This document shows, in pieces, positions 33,389 to 41,691 of a stretch of 64,000 nt of DNA (position 1 is its first letter; every line of letters starts with the position of its first letter). This DNA is from Sporosarcina sp. Te-1 (GTDB lineage Bacteria > Bacillota > Bacilli > Bacillales_A > Planococcaceae). The stretch covers positions 2,005,501 through 2,069,500 of the forward strand of contig NZ_CP071798.1 of NCBI RefSeq assembly GCF_017498505.1. Direction: 5' to 3'. A program made the translations under genes and the position numbers. The notes under the pieces were generated by a model that did no database searches, was not told the DNA's origin, and saw nothing but the letters and a program-made list of their open reading frames with translations.

Positions 33389-34612
33389 TTGAGTAAAGGA
33401 ATTAAGCAATGGAAAGAACCGTCGTTATTACTTACAGGAATCGGGATTGCCACAATCGGCGAATGGATTTATTTCATATCGTTTAATTTGATCATTTTTT
33501 CGATGACCGGATCTGCACTGGCTGTCACTGTTTTATACATCTTGAAGCCTCTTGCCTCCCTGTTTACGAATGTGTGGGCAGGTACCTTGGTGGATCAAGT
33601 GAATAAACGAAAATTGATGGTGACGCTCGACATTCTTCGCGCTTGTCTCATTGCACTTTTGCCGTGGCTTTCATCCCTTGTGCTCATCTATGCAGTTGTT
33701 TTTATGATTAACATCGCTAGCGCCATATTCAGCCCTGCTTCTATGACGTATATTACAAAATTAATTCCTGCGGAAATAAGAAAAAGGTTCAACTCCCTTT
33801 ATAGTTTGATCACATCGGGCGCCTTCCTGATCGGTCCGGCTGTCGCAGGATTACTATTTATGGTGAGTACACCAATCGGGGCTGTCTATGTAAATGCAGT
33901 CGCACTGTTTTTTTCCGCCCTCATCACCATGCTGTTGCCGGATGTGGATGACAATACGACTTCCATGAATCGATTGTCTTATCAAATGGTGAAGAACGAT
34001 TGGAAAGAAGTGATCCGTTTCAGTCACAAATCTCCCTATGTCATATTGATCTATACTCTCTTTATGTCGGTCATGGTCGTCGCGGCAAGCGCAGTCGATT
34101 CGTTGGAAGCATCGTTTGCGAAGGAAGTGCTTTTGCTCACTGATAGCGAATACGGATTTCTGGTTTCCATCGCAGGGGGCGGCATTGCGGGCGGTGCGTT
34201 GCTGAACTCATTGCTCGTTCAGAAGACGAAAACGCCTTATCTGATCGGATTCGGTTCGCTGCTCGTTTCCATCGGTTATCTCATGTATGCTTTTTCGTCC
34301 TCCTTACTGATGGCGGCAATCGGCTTTTTTTTCCTCGCTTTTTTTATCGCCTTTGCCAATACAGGCTTTCTGACTTTTTATCAACATAACATTCCCACTC
34401 ACTTGCTGGGCCGTGTTATCAGCTTTTATCAATTCGCCCAGTCAATCGTCACCATGGCATTGACGGGATTGCTCGGGTTACTGGCGGAATTTGCGTCCAT
34501 TCAAATTGCAGTCATCTCGGGTGTGCTCATCATGTTTTTCCTATCCATTGTCCTGTGCGGCTATTGCCTGACGCCATCCAAGAAGGTTCATTACGAAATG
34601 GATACCTATTGA
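33389..34612 (+). CDS. T-box-controlled MFS transporter
   Basis: 407-aa major facilitator with twelve TM helices, of the DHA3/macrolide-efflux-like group (WAGTLVDQVNKRKLMVTLDI motif A; GPAVAGLLF motif C-like). TTG at 33389 is chosen because GGGAG lies nine bases upstream; the ATG at 33380 overlaps the site. Its position directly behind a Gln-type T-box implies induction during glutamine (or charged tRNAGln) shortage, so it may transport glutamine, a glutamine-containing peptide or an inhibitor of its metabolism. Direction of transport cannot be told from sequence. Confidence 0.85.
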   Translation: MSKGIKQWKEPSLLLTGIGIATIGEWIYFISFNLIIFSMTGSALAVTVLYILKPLASLFTNVWAGTLVDQVNKRKLMVTLDILRACLIALLPWLSSLVLIYAVVFMINIASAIFSPASMTYITKLIPAEIRKRFNSLYSLITSGAFLIGPAVAGLLFMVSTPIGAVYVNAVALFFSALITMLLPDVDDNTTSMNRLSYQMVKNDWKEVIRFSHKSPYVILIYTLFMSVMVVAASAVDSLEASFAKEVLLLTDSEYGFLVSIAGGGIAGGALLNSLLVQKTKTPYLIGFGSLLVSIGYLMYAFSSSLLMAAIGFFFLAFFIAFANTGFLTFYQHNIPTHLLGRVISFYQFAQSIVTMALTGLLGLLAEFASIQIAVISGVLIMFFLSIVLCGYCLTPSKKVHYEMDTY

Positions 34613-34680
34613 CGGAGTCAGAACTTTCATGATATTAATAGACTAGTTTGACTAGGTAAATTTGAAAGGATTTGACAGAA

Positions 34681-35578
34681 TGGTAGATACTGCAATACGT
34701 CCGACACCCGAACAACTCAGGCGTGGATTGAGGCATACGTTCCCGAAAAGGACCTGTTTTTCCTTCGAGCAGAGGACATTTCCGCTCTACAAAATGATCT
34801 GACAGGCACTCTCGTTTTTCCGCGGAATGAATTCTTTTCCCATTCCTCCTACTCTGGAATCCAAATGGTGAACAGTTATACGTACTGGACGATTACGAAG
34901 GATGCTGCGTTTGTTATCGTCGCACCACCAAAGTGGGTCACTGCATTGGCTGCTGAGAAAAAAGAAGTTTTGTTCAAACGACAGGTTGAATTGGGTAGAG
35001 GTCTGACCGGGCCGCTATCGCTGTTTTCGAGTTTTGGCACTTTCCCGCAAGAGTACGTAATCGAGTTGGATGGAGAGCAGCATGTAATTATGCAGCGAGT
35101 GTTATGGGAGTCTCTGCCGAAAGAAGCGAAAGAGGAAATGTTATGCACGATCGCCCAGCAATTTGATGCGTGGGATGCAAGGCCGATACCTAGTACATTA
35201 CCTGCTCATCTAGTGCCATACGCCAATACGTTTGCCACGACGCCAGGGGCAAATTGTCTGGCAGCCGCTTTATTTGCAATCTGTACAGAACCTGAATTAG
35301 AAGAATGGATCATTCAGGAATGGGTCCATGATCAAACGTTTGCTGAGAAACTAAGGCTTGCTTCCTTTGCGAAAACGGAGGAACGCTTTAAAGGCGGCGA
35401 TGTAGTTGCCTGGGTAAATGAGGAGGGCGTGATTCAGCATGCGGCTTATTGCATTGAGGATGACTTATTCTTCAATAAAAACGGTCAGATCTTTTTCAAT
35501 CCATGGAAAATAGTAGACTGGGCAGAGCTGGAACAGAATTGGGATCAATTTACGCCGCAAGTGTATCGGAAAATCTAG
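34681..35578 (+). pseudogene. Uncharacterised protein gene with apparent N-terminal frameshift
   Basis: A good start (AAAGGA, then ATG at 34681) opens a frame reading MVDTAIRPTPEQL that stops at 34801. A second frame, protein-like from about 34723 (AWIEAYVPEKDLFFLRAEDI, NDLTGTLVFPRNEFFSHSSY), continues without break into the 237-codon ORF from 34865 to 35578. No usable start or ribosome-binding site precedes the ATG at 34865. A one-base indel near CAACTCAGGCGTGG (34718-34731) would join them into a protein of about 298 aa. The encoded protein is soluble, Trp/Phe-rich, with no recognised domain. Either a decayed gene or a sequencing error. Confidence 0.65.
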
Positions 35579-35648
35579 AGGTGCAGGGCCAATCGCCCCG
35601 CATCTCTTTTTGATGTTGCTGAACTGCCTTGTGCGCCATCTCGGATGC

Positions 35649-35816
35649 TTACCACCGGTTCGTGGGGGATTACCACCGACTCTGGGGTGTTTACCACCGA
35701 CTCTCGAACACTTACCACCGGCTCTCGGGCGGTTACCACCGACTCTCGAACACTTACCACCGGCTCTCGAACACTTACCACCGACCTAAAAGCTTTTACC
35801 ACCATCTCTAAATGTA
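35649..35816. repeat. Tandem array, 21-bp period (eight copies)
   Basis: TTACCACC begins at 35649, 35670, 35691, 35712, 35733, 35754, 35775 and 35796, an exact 21-bp period with consensus TTACCACCGACTCTCGAACAC. The inner six copies are nearly identical; the outer ones are diverged. Frames across it are open only because 21 is divisible by three. It fills the gap between two plus-strand genes. Confidence 0.93.
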
Positions 35817-35933
35817 AAAATGCATACAACAACAACACCGCTACCCTCTTACTATTTATTCCCACCAAGTCCCCCTTTTCTTTCCATCTATCCAGTTGTA
35901 AGATAGAACTAACTTCCTTGAAGGGGCTAAAGC

Positions 35934-37501
35934 ATGAATCCAGACATCTTTATTTATGTCGTCATTACATCAATCTCCGGCGTGTTATCACTGTTTCTTG
36001 CCATCTATGCGTTTTCCAAGCGAAACGCTTTCTCTAACAGCACAATTTTCATCTGGATGTCCCTCTTCTCTGTCATGTATATTTTCGGGCATGCGTTTGA
36101 ATTGACGAGCAACAGTCTTGCTGAGTGTATCTTTTGGTTGAAGGTGCAATATGTCGGCATGCCTTTCATTGCACCACTCGCCTTGCTGCTGTCCCTGCGG
36201 TTTGCCGGAGTGGAGCGTATGCGGCGTCCGCGTTACTTTATGCCATTGCTGCTACTCCCGGCATTGACAACCTTATTTTGTTTGACGAATGAATGGCATC
36301 ATATCATGTACCGTGACATTTACTTGCGGCCGAATGAGCCGCAGCCATTGATTGATATGACCCCTGGCCCCTGGTATATCGTCCATGGCAGTTTCACGTT
36401 CGGCTGCCTCTTGTTTGGTGCCATTATTCTCGTCCGTTATTGGGTCAAGATGAGAGCGAGATATTGGAAACAGATTCTTACGATGATCGCCGGATTGATC
36501 ATTCCAATGATGGCGTCGTTTTTATATTTGATGGGACTTTCCCCGCATGGCATGGATCCTGTCCCAATTGTCATGTGCTTTACTTCGGCACTCTATCTAG
36601 CAGCGATCTTATCCACCACCCTGTTTGTCGCACCCATTGCAAGAGACCGTATATTTGAAAGCATGCGGGATGGTGTTTTAGTCATTGATTCGACAAACCG
36701 GCTCGTAGACTATAATCAAGCGGCGCTTGCCACGTTCAACACACTGCAAACAACATCAATCGGCAAAGAGATTATCGATATTTGGGACACGAGTACCCTT
36801 GGTCCAATCCCTTACCATTCAGAAATGGAGACGCATGAAATGAATGGTCATTACTATCGGTTTTCCCCCACGCCGGTTTTGGATCGCAAAGGCCAGCAAA
36901 TCGGGCTTACCATTGTGATAATCGACACAACAAAGCAAAAAACGCTTGAACATCGATTAACCCAGCTCGCCTATACGGATGGATTAACGCAGATCTCCAA
37001 CCGTTCCTCTTTGATGCTTAAAAGTGAAGAAGCTTTGGAGGTTGCCATCCAGCAAAAGCATGCACTTTCCTTGCTGTTATTTGATATTGATCTATTCAAG
37101 AGAATCAATGACCAATACGGCCATGCCGCAGGTGACGAGGCAATCCGGCATATCGTTCGATTGCCAAACGTCATATTCGACCAACAGATATTTTTGGGAG
37201 GTACGGAGGAGAGGAGTTTGTCATCTGTTTGCCTTCTACGTCCATTGAAGAAGCTTCTCAGGTGGCGGAACAAATTCGAGAGGATATTGAGCAGAATCCG
37301 CTTCGATTAAAGGAATTTGAATTGCGGATCACAGCCAGCTTCGGTGCCTCTTGCTTTCATAAAGAGGCAAACACAGTGAATGCAATATTGCAAAAAGCGG
37401 ATCAAGCTTTATACGCATCCAAAGCCGCTGGGCGGAATGTCGTTTATGTGGCTGCAATCGATGAGTTGGTTCCGCTCCAAGCAGCAACGAAGAAGTTATA
37501 A
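35934..37501 (+). pseudogene. Membrane diguanylate cyclase (7TM-PAS-GGDEF), frameshifted
   Basis: Codons from ATG 35934 (site GAAGGGG) encode seven N-terminal TM helices (about residues 1-225, histidine-kinase-7TM type), a PAS domain (about 230-335) and the start of a GGDEF domain (LAYTDGLTQISNR, DIDLFKRINDQYGHAAGDEA). The frame is lost near 37160-37166 and ends at 37310. The +1 frame continues correctly as RPTDIFGRYGGEEF...RITASFGAS...ADQALYASKAAGRN to the stop at 37501. Both the GGEEF active site and an RxxD inhibitory site five residues before it are intact in that frame. So the product would be a c-di-GMP synthase if the indel is an error, or inactive if real. Confidence 0.85.
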
Positions 37502-37524
37502 GAAGCGGATTGCTTCAAATTAAA

Positions 37525-37555
37525 AACGCTTGGCTTCCCATCAGCCAAGCGTTCC
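37525..37555. terminator. Bidirectional terminator GGDEF / yfkAB
   Basis: AACGCTTGGCT / AGCCAAGCGTT hairpin between convergent genes. Confidence 0.8.
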
Positions 37556-37563
37556 TTATTGTA

Positions 37564-38718
37564 TTAGACTCCTGCACCAAGGCCGATACGCGTTTGTTTC
37601 CCTGTGAACTCTTCATCGGGATAATACGCATGTTTCACAAGCAAGTTCGGTCCAAGGCAACGGACTTGTGGACAGTGGCAGTTGACAGATCGCGCGAGCG
37701 GGCTCTCCAGCCATTTGTCCAGCAAGCCGGGGAGTGCATCGGTTTGGATGTTCCCCATCGGCTTCACATCACCGAAGTCCGTTACAATGACATCCCCAGA
37801 AAATATATTAACATTTAGGCGTGATCGGCCGTCCGGGTCATTACGGACTGACACATTCGGCGCCTGATACAAGCGTTCCAGCAATTCCAGATCTTCCTGC
37901 ACGCCACTGCATGGATAGAACGGCAGCGTCCCGAACAGCATCCATATGGATTCATCTCGGTTATCTAGCAACCGGTGAATGGCAGTACGAATTTCATCAA
38001 GCGGCAGCACTTCAAGCTGTGACGCAAAGTCAACCGGATACATCGGATGGATTTCATGTCGGCTGCATTTCATCTCATCCACCACTTGACGGTGAATCTT
38101 CTCTAAATAAGGCGCAGTTCTTTTATTAAGCATTGTTTCTGCCGATACGAAAACGCCCGCTTCTGATAAGGCACGGCTATTATCAATCATCCGCTGGAAT
38201 TGTTCCGCCCGCTTCTCGACCGGCGGCTTCCGTTCCATATTGGCGAACCCGCCTTCAATAAAATCATCAACGGTTCCCCAGTTATGTGAAATATGCAAGA
38301 CGTCCAAGTAAGGGGCAATCTCCATATAGCGCTCGAGAGGCATGGTGAGGTTCGAATTCATCTGTGTTTTGACGCCGCGCTCATGAGCATATTGAAGTAA
38401 CGGCCGCACATACTGTTCAACTGACTTCTTTGAAAACATCGGTTCTCCGCCTGTAATGCTGATCGTACGCAAATGCGGAATTTCCTCCAAACGGGAAATG
38501 AGCAATTCAATCGGCAATGCATCCGGATCCTTGAGGGCCAGCATATCCCCAACCGCACAATGTTCACAGCGCATATTACAAAGATACGTAGTCGTAAACT
38601 CGATACTTGATAAGGTTAACTTCCCGTATAAATCCATATCCATATACGCTTCCCATGGATCCGTCTTCGGTGTCATCTTCATCAATTCTTCAACTCTTTC
38701 ATTTGGATTCTGATTCAT
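37564..38718 (-). CDS. yfkAB: Radical SAM/CxCxxxxC-motif protein YfkAB
   Basis: 384 aa. The radical SAM cluster-binding CX3CX2C is present as CNMRCEHC (about residues 47-54), with SITGGEP following for SAM binding. The C-terminal CxCxxxxC motif (NCHCPQVRC, about 345-353) defines the YfkA/YfkB family, where it likely ligates an auxiliary Fe-S cluster. Substrate and reaction are unknown. Here the two B. subtilis ORFs yfkA and yfkB are one uninterrupted gene. Confidence 0.9.
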   Translation of the reverse strand: MNQNPNERVEELMKMTPKTDPWEAYMDMDLYGKLTLSSIEFTTTYLCNMRCEHCAVGDMLALKDPDALPIELLISRLEEIPHLRTISITGGEPMFSKKSVEQYVRPLLQYAHERGVKTQMNSNLTMPLERYMEIAPYLDVLHISHNWGTVDDFIEGGFANMERKPPVEKRAEQFQRMIDNSRALSEAGVFVSAETMLNKRTAPYLEKIHRQVVDEMKCSRHEIHPMYPVDFASQLEVLPLDEIRTAIHRLLDNRDESIWMLFGTLPFYPCSGVQEDLELLERLYQAPNVSVRNDPDGRSRLNVNIFSGDVIVTDFGDVKPMGNIQTDALPGLLDKWLESPLARSVNCHCPQVRCLGPNLLVKHAYYPDEEFTGKQTRIGLGAGV

Positions 38719-38786
38719 TATACACCGTCTGTCAAATGACTGAAGCTTTTGGCGAGTGATAGATTTATATTAGGAAGCTTCTCTAG

Positions 38787-39827
38787 TTATTTTTTCTTAA
38801 GTTCTACTTCCCCAATTCCTTCCACAACTAATGTCACTTGATCGTAACTATCATTTGCTGTTACCGGGAAATTAGCAGAAATGATTGTTTGCCCCTTCTT
38901 CGAATCCATCGAGAACCCACCAGGATAATAGCCATTACCCTCTTCGTCCACGAGCTTCATGGACCATACGAATGGAGTCTCATCCTCATATACTTGGCCC
39001 ATTGTAAATTGGACGTTCAAAGAAGATAAATTTGCATGAGCGGACAGAACTTGGAGTTTGGAATTGGTATCATCCTGTACGTATTCAATCGTTTTTACAT
39101 CTCCGTCTTGTTCAGGTATCGGCAAATCCCACTTTCCGTCGATTTTCTGAAGCAAACCTGCCTCCGAAAACTCCGAGAAGATATTAATGCTTTCCACTTC
39201 AACAACTGCATCACGCAAGTCCGGGAATGCTGCTTGATTGGAGTCGATTACGACATGATATTGAATCGTCCCGTCATTTTTATTTAGCATTGTATTTCGA
39301 TCATCCAAGCCAGATGTGTAACCTCCATTCCCCTTTAATGGTTTGGTATCGGGAATAAATTCGACAAGATATTCACCGTCGCCATTTTTTACCCGATAAT
39401 CCATGGTCACTAAGGAAACATCATTTTTTAATATGGAGGTATCTTCAAATTCCAAAGAAAAACTTAACCCGATTTTTGATGGATCCGAGAAGCTTTTATC
39501 TAATGTAACTGTGATCCCTTGATCTGTCGCTGTGCTCACACCATTCTGTGCAAATCCTAAAGAGACCGCTTGGTCCACGCCTCGATCCCCAAAATTGAAG
39601 AACCCATCAATATTGGCTCGTACTTGTTCATTGGATAAAATCACTCCTGTCATCAACAAAGCACAGACTGCCACCGCCGACCTGGTCCAAACCATCCGCT
39701 TTCTTTTCTTTTTGGATTTCTGTTGAATCATCGTATATGTTTGATCCAATGATTTCCTCACGTGCGAAGGCATTTCCACCTTTTCAGTCATGATCTGTTC
39801 CAATTCCTTTTCAAGATCCTTTTTCAT
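38787..39827 (-). CDS. DUF4179 membrane protein, probable anti-sigma factor
   Basis: 346 aa. A cytosolic N-terminus of about 45 residues, one TM helix (about 47-65), then an extracytoplasmic beta-rich DUF4179 domain (about 70-340). The gene overlaps the ECF sigma factor gene by 17 bases, which is the usual arrangement for a sigma/anti-sigma pair. The model is that it holds the sigma factor at the membrane until an envelope signal is sensed. Confidence 0.85.
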   Translation of the reverse strand: MKKDLEKELEQIMTEKVEMPSHVRKSLDQTYTMIQQKSKKKRKRMVWTRSAVAVCALLMTGVILSNEQVRANIDGFFNFGDRGVDQAVSLGFAQNGVSTATDQGITVTLDKSFSDPSKIGLSFSLEFEDTSILKNDVSLVTMDYRVKNGDGEYLVEFIPDTKPLKGNGGYTSGLDDRNTMLNKNDGTIQYHVVIDSNQAAFPDLRDAVVEVESINIFSEFSEAGLLQKIDGKWDLPIPEQDGDVKTIEYVQDDTNSKLQVLSAHANLSSLNVQFTMGQVYEDETPFVWSMKLVDEEGNGYYPGGFSMDSKKGQTIISANFPVTANDSYDQVTLVVEGIGEVELKKK

Positions 39828-40347
39828 TCACCAGCACCCCTTCGTTTTGAAAATAAGTCGTCCGCAACTCGTTTCTCCCTCTGGATAGCCTTGATTTGAT
39901 GGTTCCTTCTGGTTCATTTAAAAACTCACTGATTTCCCGACTATTCATTCCGACAATGTAGTACAGCGTGAAAACGGTTTTTGTGTCTGGGGCAAGGCCA
40001 TCCAGCGCATCTGCCAGTTCAATTGCACGGAAGTTCCCATCGTCTTGCCCCTGTAAGGTATGCTCGTCAAGTGATACTACCTTATTACGTTTTGCCAACA
40101 GGCGGTTGCACTGATTCAGGAGTATTTTATAAATCCATGTATTGAAATACTCATTTCGTTTCAGCGTGTGAATCTTCTCATAGGCTGTCATGATGGTGTC
40201 CTGCAGCACATCTGCGACATCTTGCTCATCTCGAAGCATTCGAGTTGCCGCTCGGAATAAGACATCTTCATACTGCTTTACAAGCAGTATAAATGCGTCG
40301 CCATCCCCTTTTTTCGCTTTCTTGACCCATTTCGCAATTGGCTTCAT
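39811..40347 (-). CDS. ECF-type RNA polymerase sigma factor
   Basis: 178 aa with region 2 (LVKQYEDVLFRAATRMLRDE, DVLQDTIMTAYEKI) and region 4 (LAPDTKTVFTLYYIVGMNSR, then EGTIKSRLSRGRNEL). Start at ATG 40347 behind AAGGGGG. Translationally coupled to a DUF4179 protein, its probable anti-sigma. SigW/SigV-like group; regulon unknown. Confidence 0.9.
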   Translation of the reverse strand: MKPIAKWVKKAKKGDGDAFILLVKQYEDVLFRAATRMLRDEQDVADVLQDTIMTAYEKIHTLKRNEYFNTWIYKILLNQCNRLLAKRNKVVSLDEHTLQGQDDGNFRAIELADALDGLAPDTKTVFTLYYIVGMNSREISEFLNEPEGTIKSRLSRGRNELRTTYFQNEGVLVNEKGS

Positions 40348-40420
40348 ATAGCAAGGCCCCCTTTCTTTCGGTTTCAATTCATTAGATAAACGAACTGCCC
40401 AAATGGTTGCATCCATTCCA

Positions 40421-40457
40421 AAAAGAAAACGCTCGGCTGTGTAATCGCCAAGCGCTT
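40421..40457 (-). terminator. Terminator of yidC
   Basis: Minus-strand GCGCTTGGC / GCCgAGCG followed by TTTTCTTTTT. Confidence 0.8.
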
Positions 40458-40465
40458 TCTGAAAT

Positions 40466-41200
40466 TTATTCCTCTCTGTACAGCTTCCGTGCCACCCATG
40501 TCTGCATGATTAAAAACAGACCTCCGACCGCCCAATATAGCGGAAAGACTGCTGGCGCAGAAAATGAAAATAAGATGATCATCAGCGGGGAAAGATAGGC
40601 CATTATTTGCATTTGTTGTTTTTGCGGGCCTGTCATGTCCGAAGTTGAAGCACGAGCTTGTATAAAGTACACGATCCCTGCCAGAATCGTAATAATTAGA
40701 TCCGGCGAACCTAGATTAAACCATAGGAACATTTCATTTGCCGTATCCTGTGAAGTTCGGATGGCAAAATATAAGCCCATTAAAATCGGCATTTGTACCA
40801 ATGTTGGTAAGCAACCGATATTAAATAGTTTATTTTTTTTATAAATCTCCATCATTTCCATTTGGATTTTCTTTTGTTCTTCCGGTGTTTTTGCAGTTTC
40901 CGCCTTCACTTTCAAGGCATCCAATTGGGGCTGCACCTGTTTCATGCGGCTTTTCGTGGCCCGTTGATTTTTATACGACTTCATCATAAGCGGCATGAGC
41001 AACAAACGAATGAGAATCGTAATGGCAACAATGGCCATTCCATAGCTGCCCCCGAAAAGGGACCCGAGTTCATGGATGCTCCAAGTCATAGGATGGACGA
41101 ACACGTCAAAAAAGAAGCCGCTCTGCTCGCCGGAAGCGGAACAACCGCTTAGAAGCATGATACTCGCGATGATAAAAAAGACTTTGATGGATTTTTTCAA
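40466..41200 (-). CDS. yidC: YidC/Oxa1-family membrane protein insertase
   Basis: 244 aa lipoprotein-type insertase: signal peptide with lipobox LLSGC (Cys about residue 20), then five TM helices with the 60KD_IMP fold, including AIVAITILIRLLLMPLMM (conserved positively charged groove) and NIGCLPTLVQMPILMGLYF. It inserts small membrane proteins alone or with Sec. Start is TTG at 41200 with GAGAGG nine bases upstream. That site lies in the arm of a hairpin whose other arm is the end of the upstream leader ORF, so translation is likely conditional (see 41212-41248). Confidence 0.92.
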   Translation of the reverse strand: MKKSIKVFFIIASIMLLSGCSASGEQSGFFFDVFVHPMTWSIHELGSLFGGSYGMAIVAITILIRLLLMPLMMKSYKNQRATKSRMKQVQPQLDALKVKAETAKTPEEQKKIQMEMMEIYKKNKLFNIGCLPTLVQMPILMGLYFAIRTSQDTANEMFLWFNLGSPDLIITILAGIVYFIQARASTSDMTGPQKQQMQIMAYLSPLMIILFSFSAPAVFPLYWAVGGLFLIMQTWVARKLYREE

Positions 41201-41211
41201 TGTATGATTCC

Positions 41212-41248
41212 TCTCTCTATATAGATTTCTGATGTCTACATAGAGAGA
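41212..41248 (-). promoter_or_regulatory. Hairpin sequestering the yidC ribosome-binding site
   Basis: On the minus strand TCTCTCTATGTAGA (41248-41235) pairs with TCTATATAGAGAGA (41225-41212), 14 bp with one G-U, loop CATCAGAAA. The 3' arm holds most of the yidC AGAGAGG site. The 5' arm contains the last three sense codons and the stop of the leader ORF, so a ribosome paused there would open the hairpin. Confidence 0.8.
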
Positions 41249-41502
41249 TGATGTCCTTCGGCGTCTTCGGGACGCTCCAACCGGCAAACTGTCTTTCGCA
41301 GTTGGAGATGATCCGTCAGAGGTGGGATGCTGTCCAGAACAGCGTCTTCCTTCTCTGTCGTCAAATCAATTGCCATGTGAAGATGCGCCATGAAGGTTAA
41401 AGATTTATGTTCGATTACTTGCCAGCTCAATATAAGGATCCAAGCAACTACTAACGGCAGGATCCATTCAGTAGAGAGCAGTTCAAGCAGGAAATTATTC
41501 AT
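41236..41502 (-). CDS. MifM-like leader ORF upstream of yidC (88 aa)
   Basis: A single N-terminal TM helix (about residues 13-30, WILPLVVAWILILSWQVI) followed by a soluble tail ending RLERPEDAEGHHLSM. ATG at 41502 with AGGTGAG site. Size, single TM, position 35 bases ahead of yidC, and the hairpin overlapping its stop all match the design of B. subtilis mifM-yidC2, where ribosome stalling in the leader, relieved by YidC-dependent membrane insertion, controls yidC2. I do not claim sequence homology to MifM; the acidic C-terminal segment (ERPEDAE) is the likely arrest region by analogy. Confidence 0.75.
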   Translation of the reverse strand: MNNFLLELLSTEWILPLVVAWILILSWQVIEHKSLTFMAHLHMAIDLTTEKEDAVLDSIPPLTDHLQLRKTVCRLERPEDAEGHHLSM

Positions 41503-41597
41503 AGAACTCACCTGTTTTCATTAGCTGCCATTTACTATATTTCTTACGTTCAGAAGTCTGGAAGGTTTCATCCCATCCTGATTTTTTTCAACATAGC

Positions 41598-41640
41598 AAA
41601 GAGCCAGTCTCCCCATGCTTGCAGGATGACTGGCTCTTTT
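41598..41640. terminator. Terminator after the stalk-domain gene
   Basis: AAAGAGCCAGTC / GACTGGCTCTTT symmetrical hairpin between the stalk-domain gene end and the leader ORF. Confidence 0.78.
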
Positions 41641-41691
41641 AATGAAATGGACTATATATTATCGATAGTTGGTTGACCTAAAGAAGTTATG

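Noticed and set aside
35575-35868. 97-codon minus-strand ORF with heptad-like VVSVREP repeats
   Set aside because: Product of the 21-bp tandem array; no ribosome-binding site. Kept as a repeat, not a gene.
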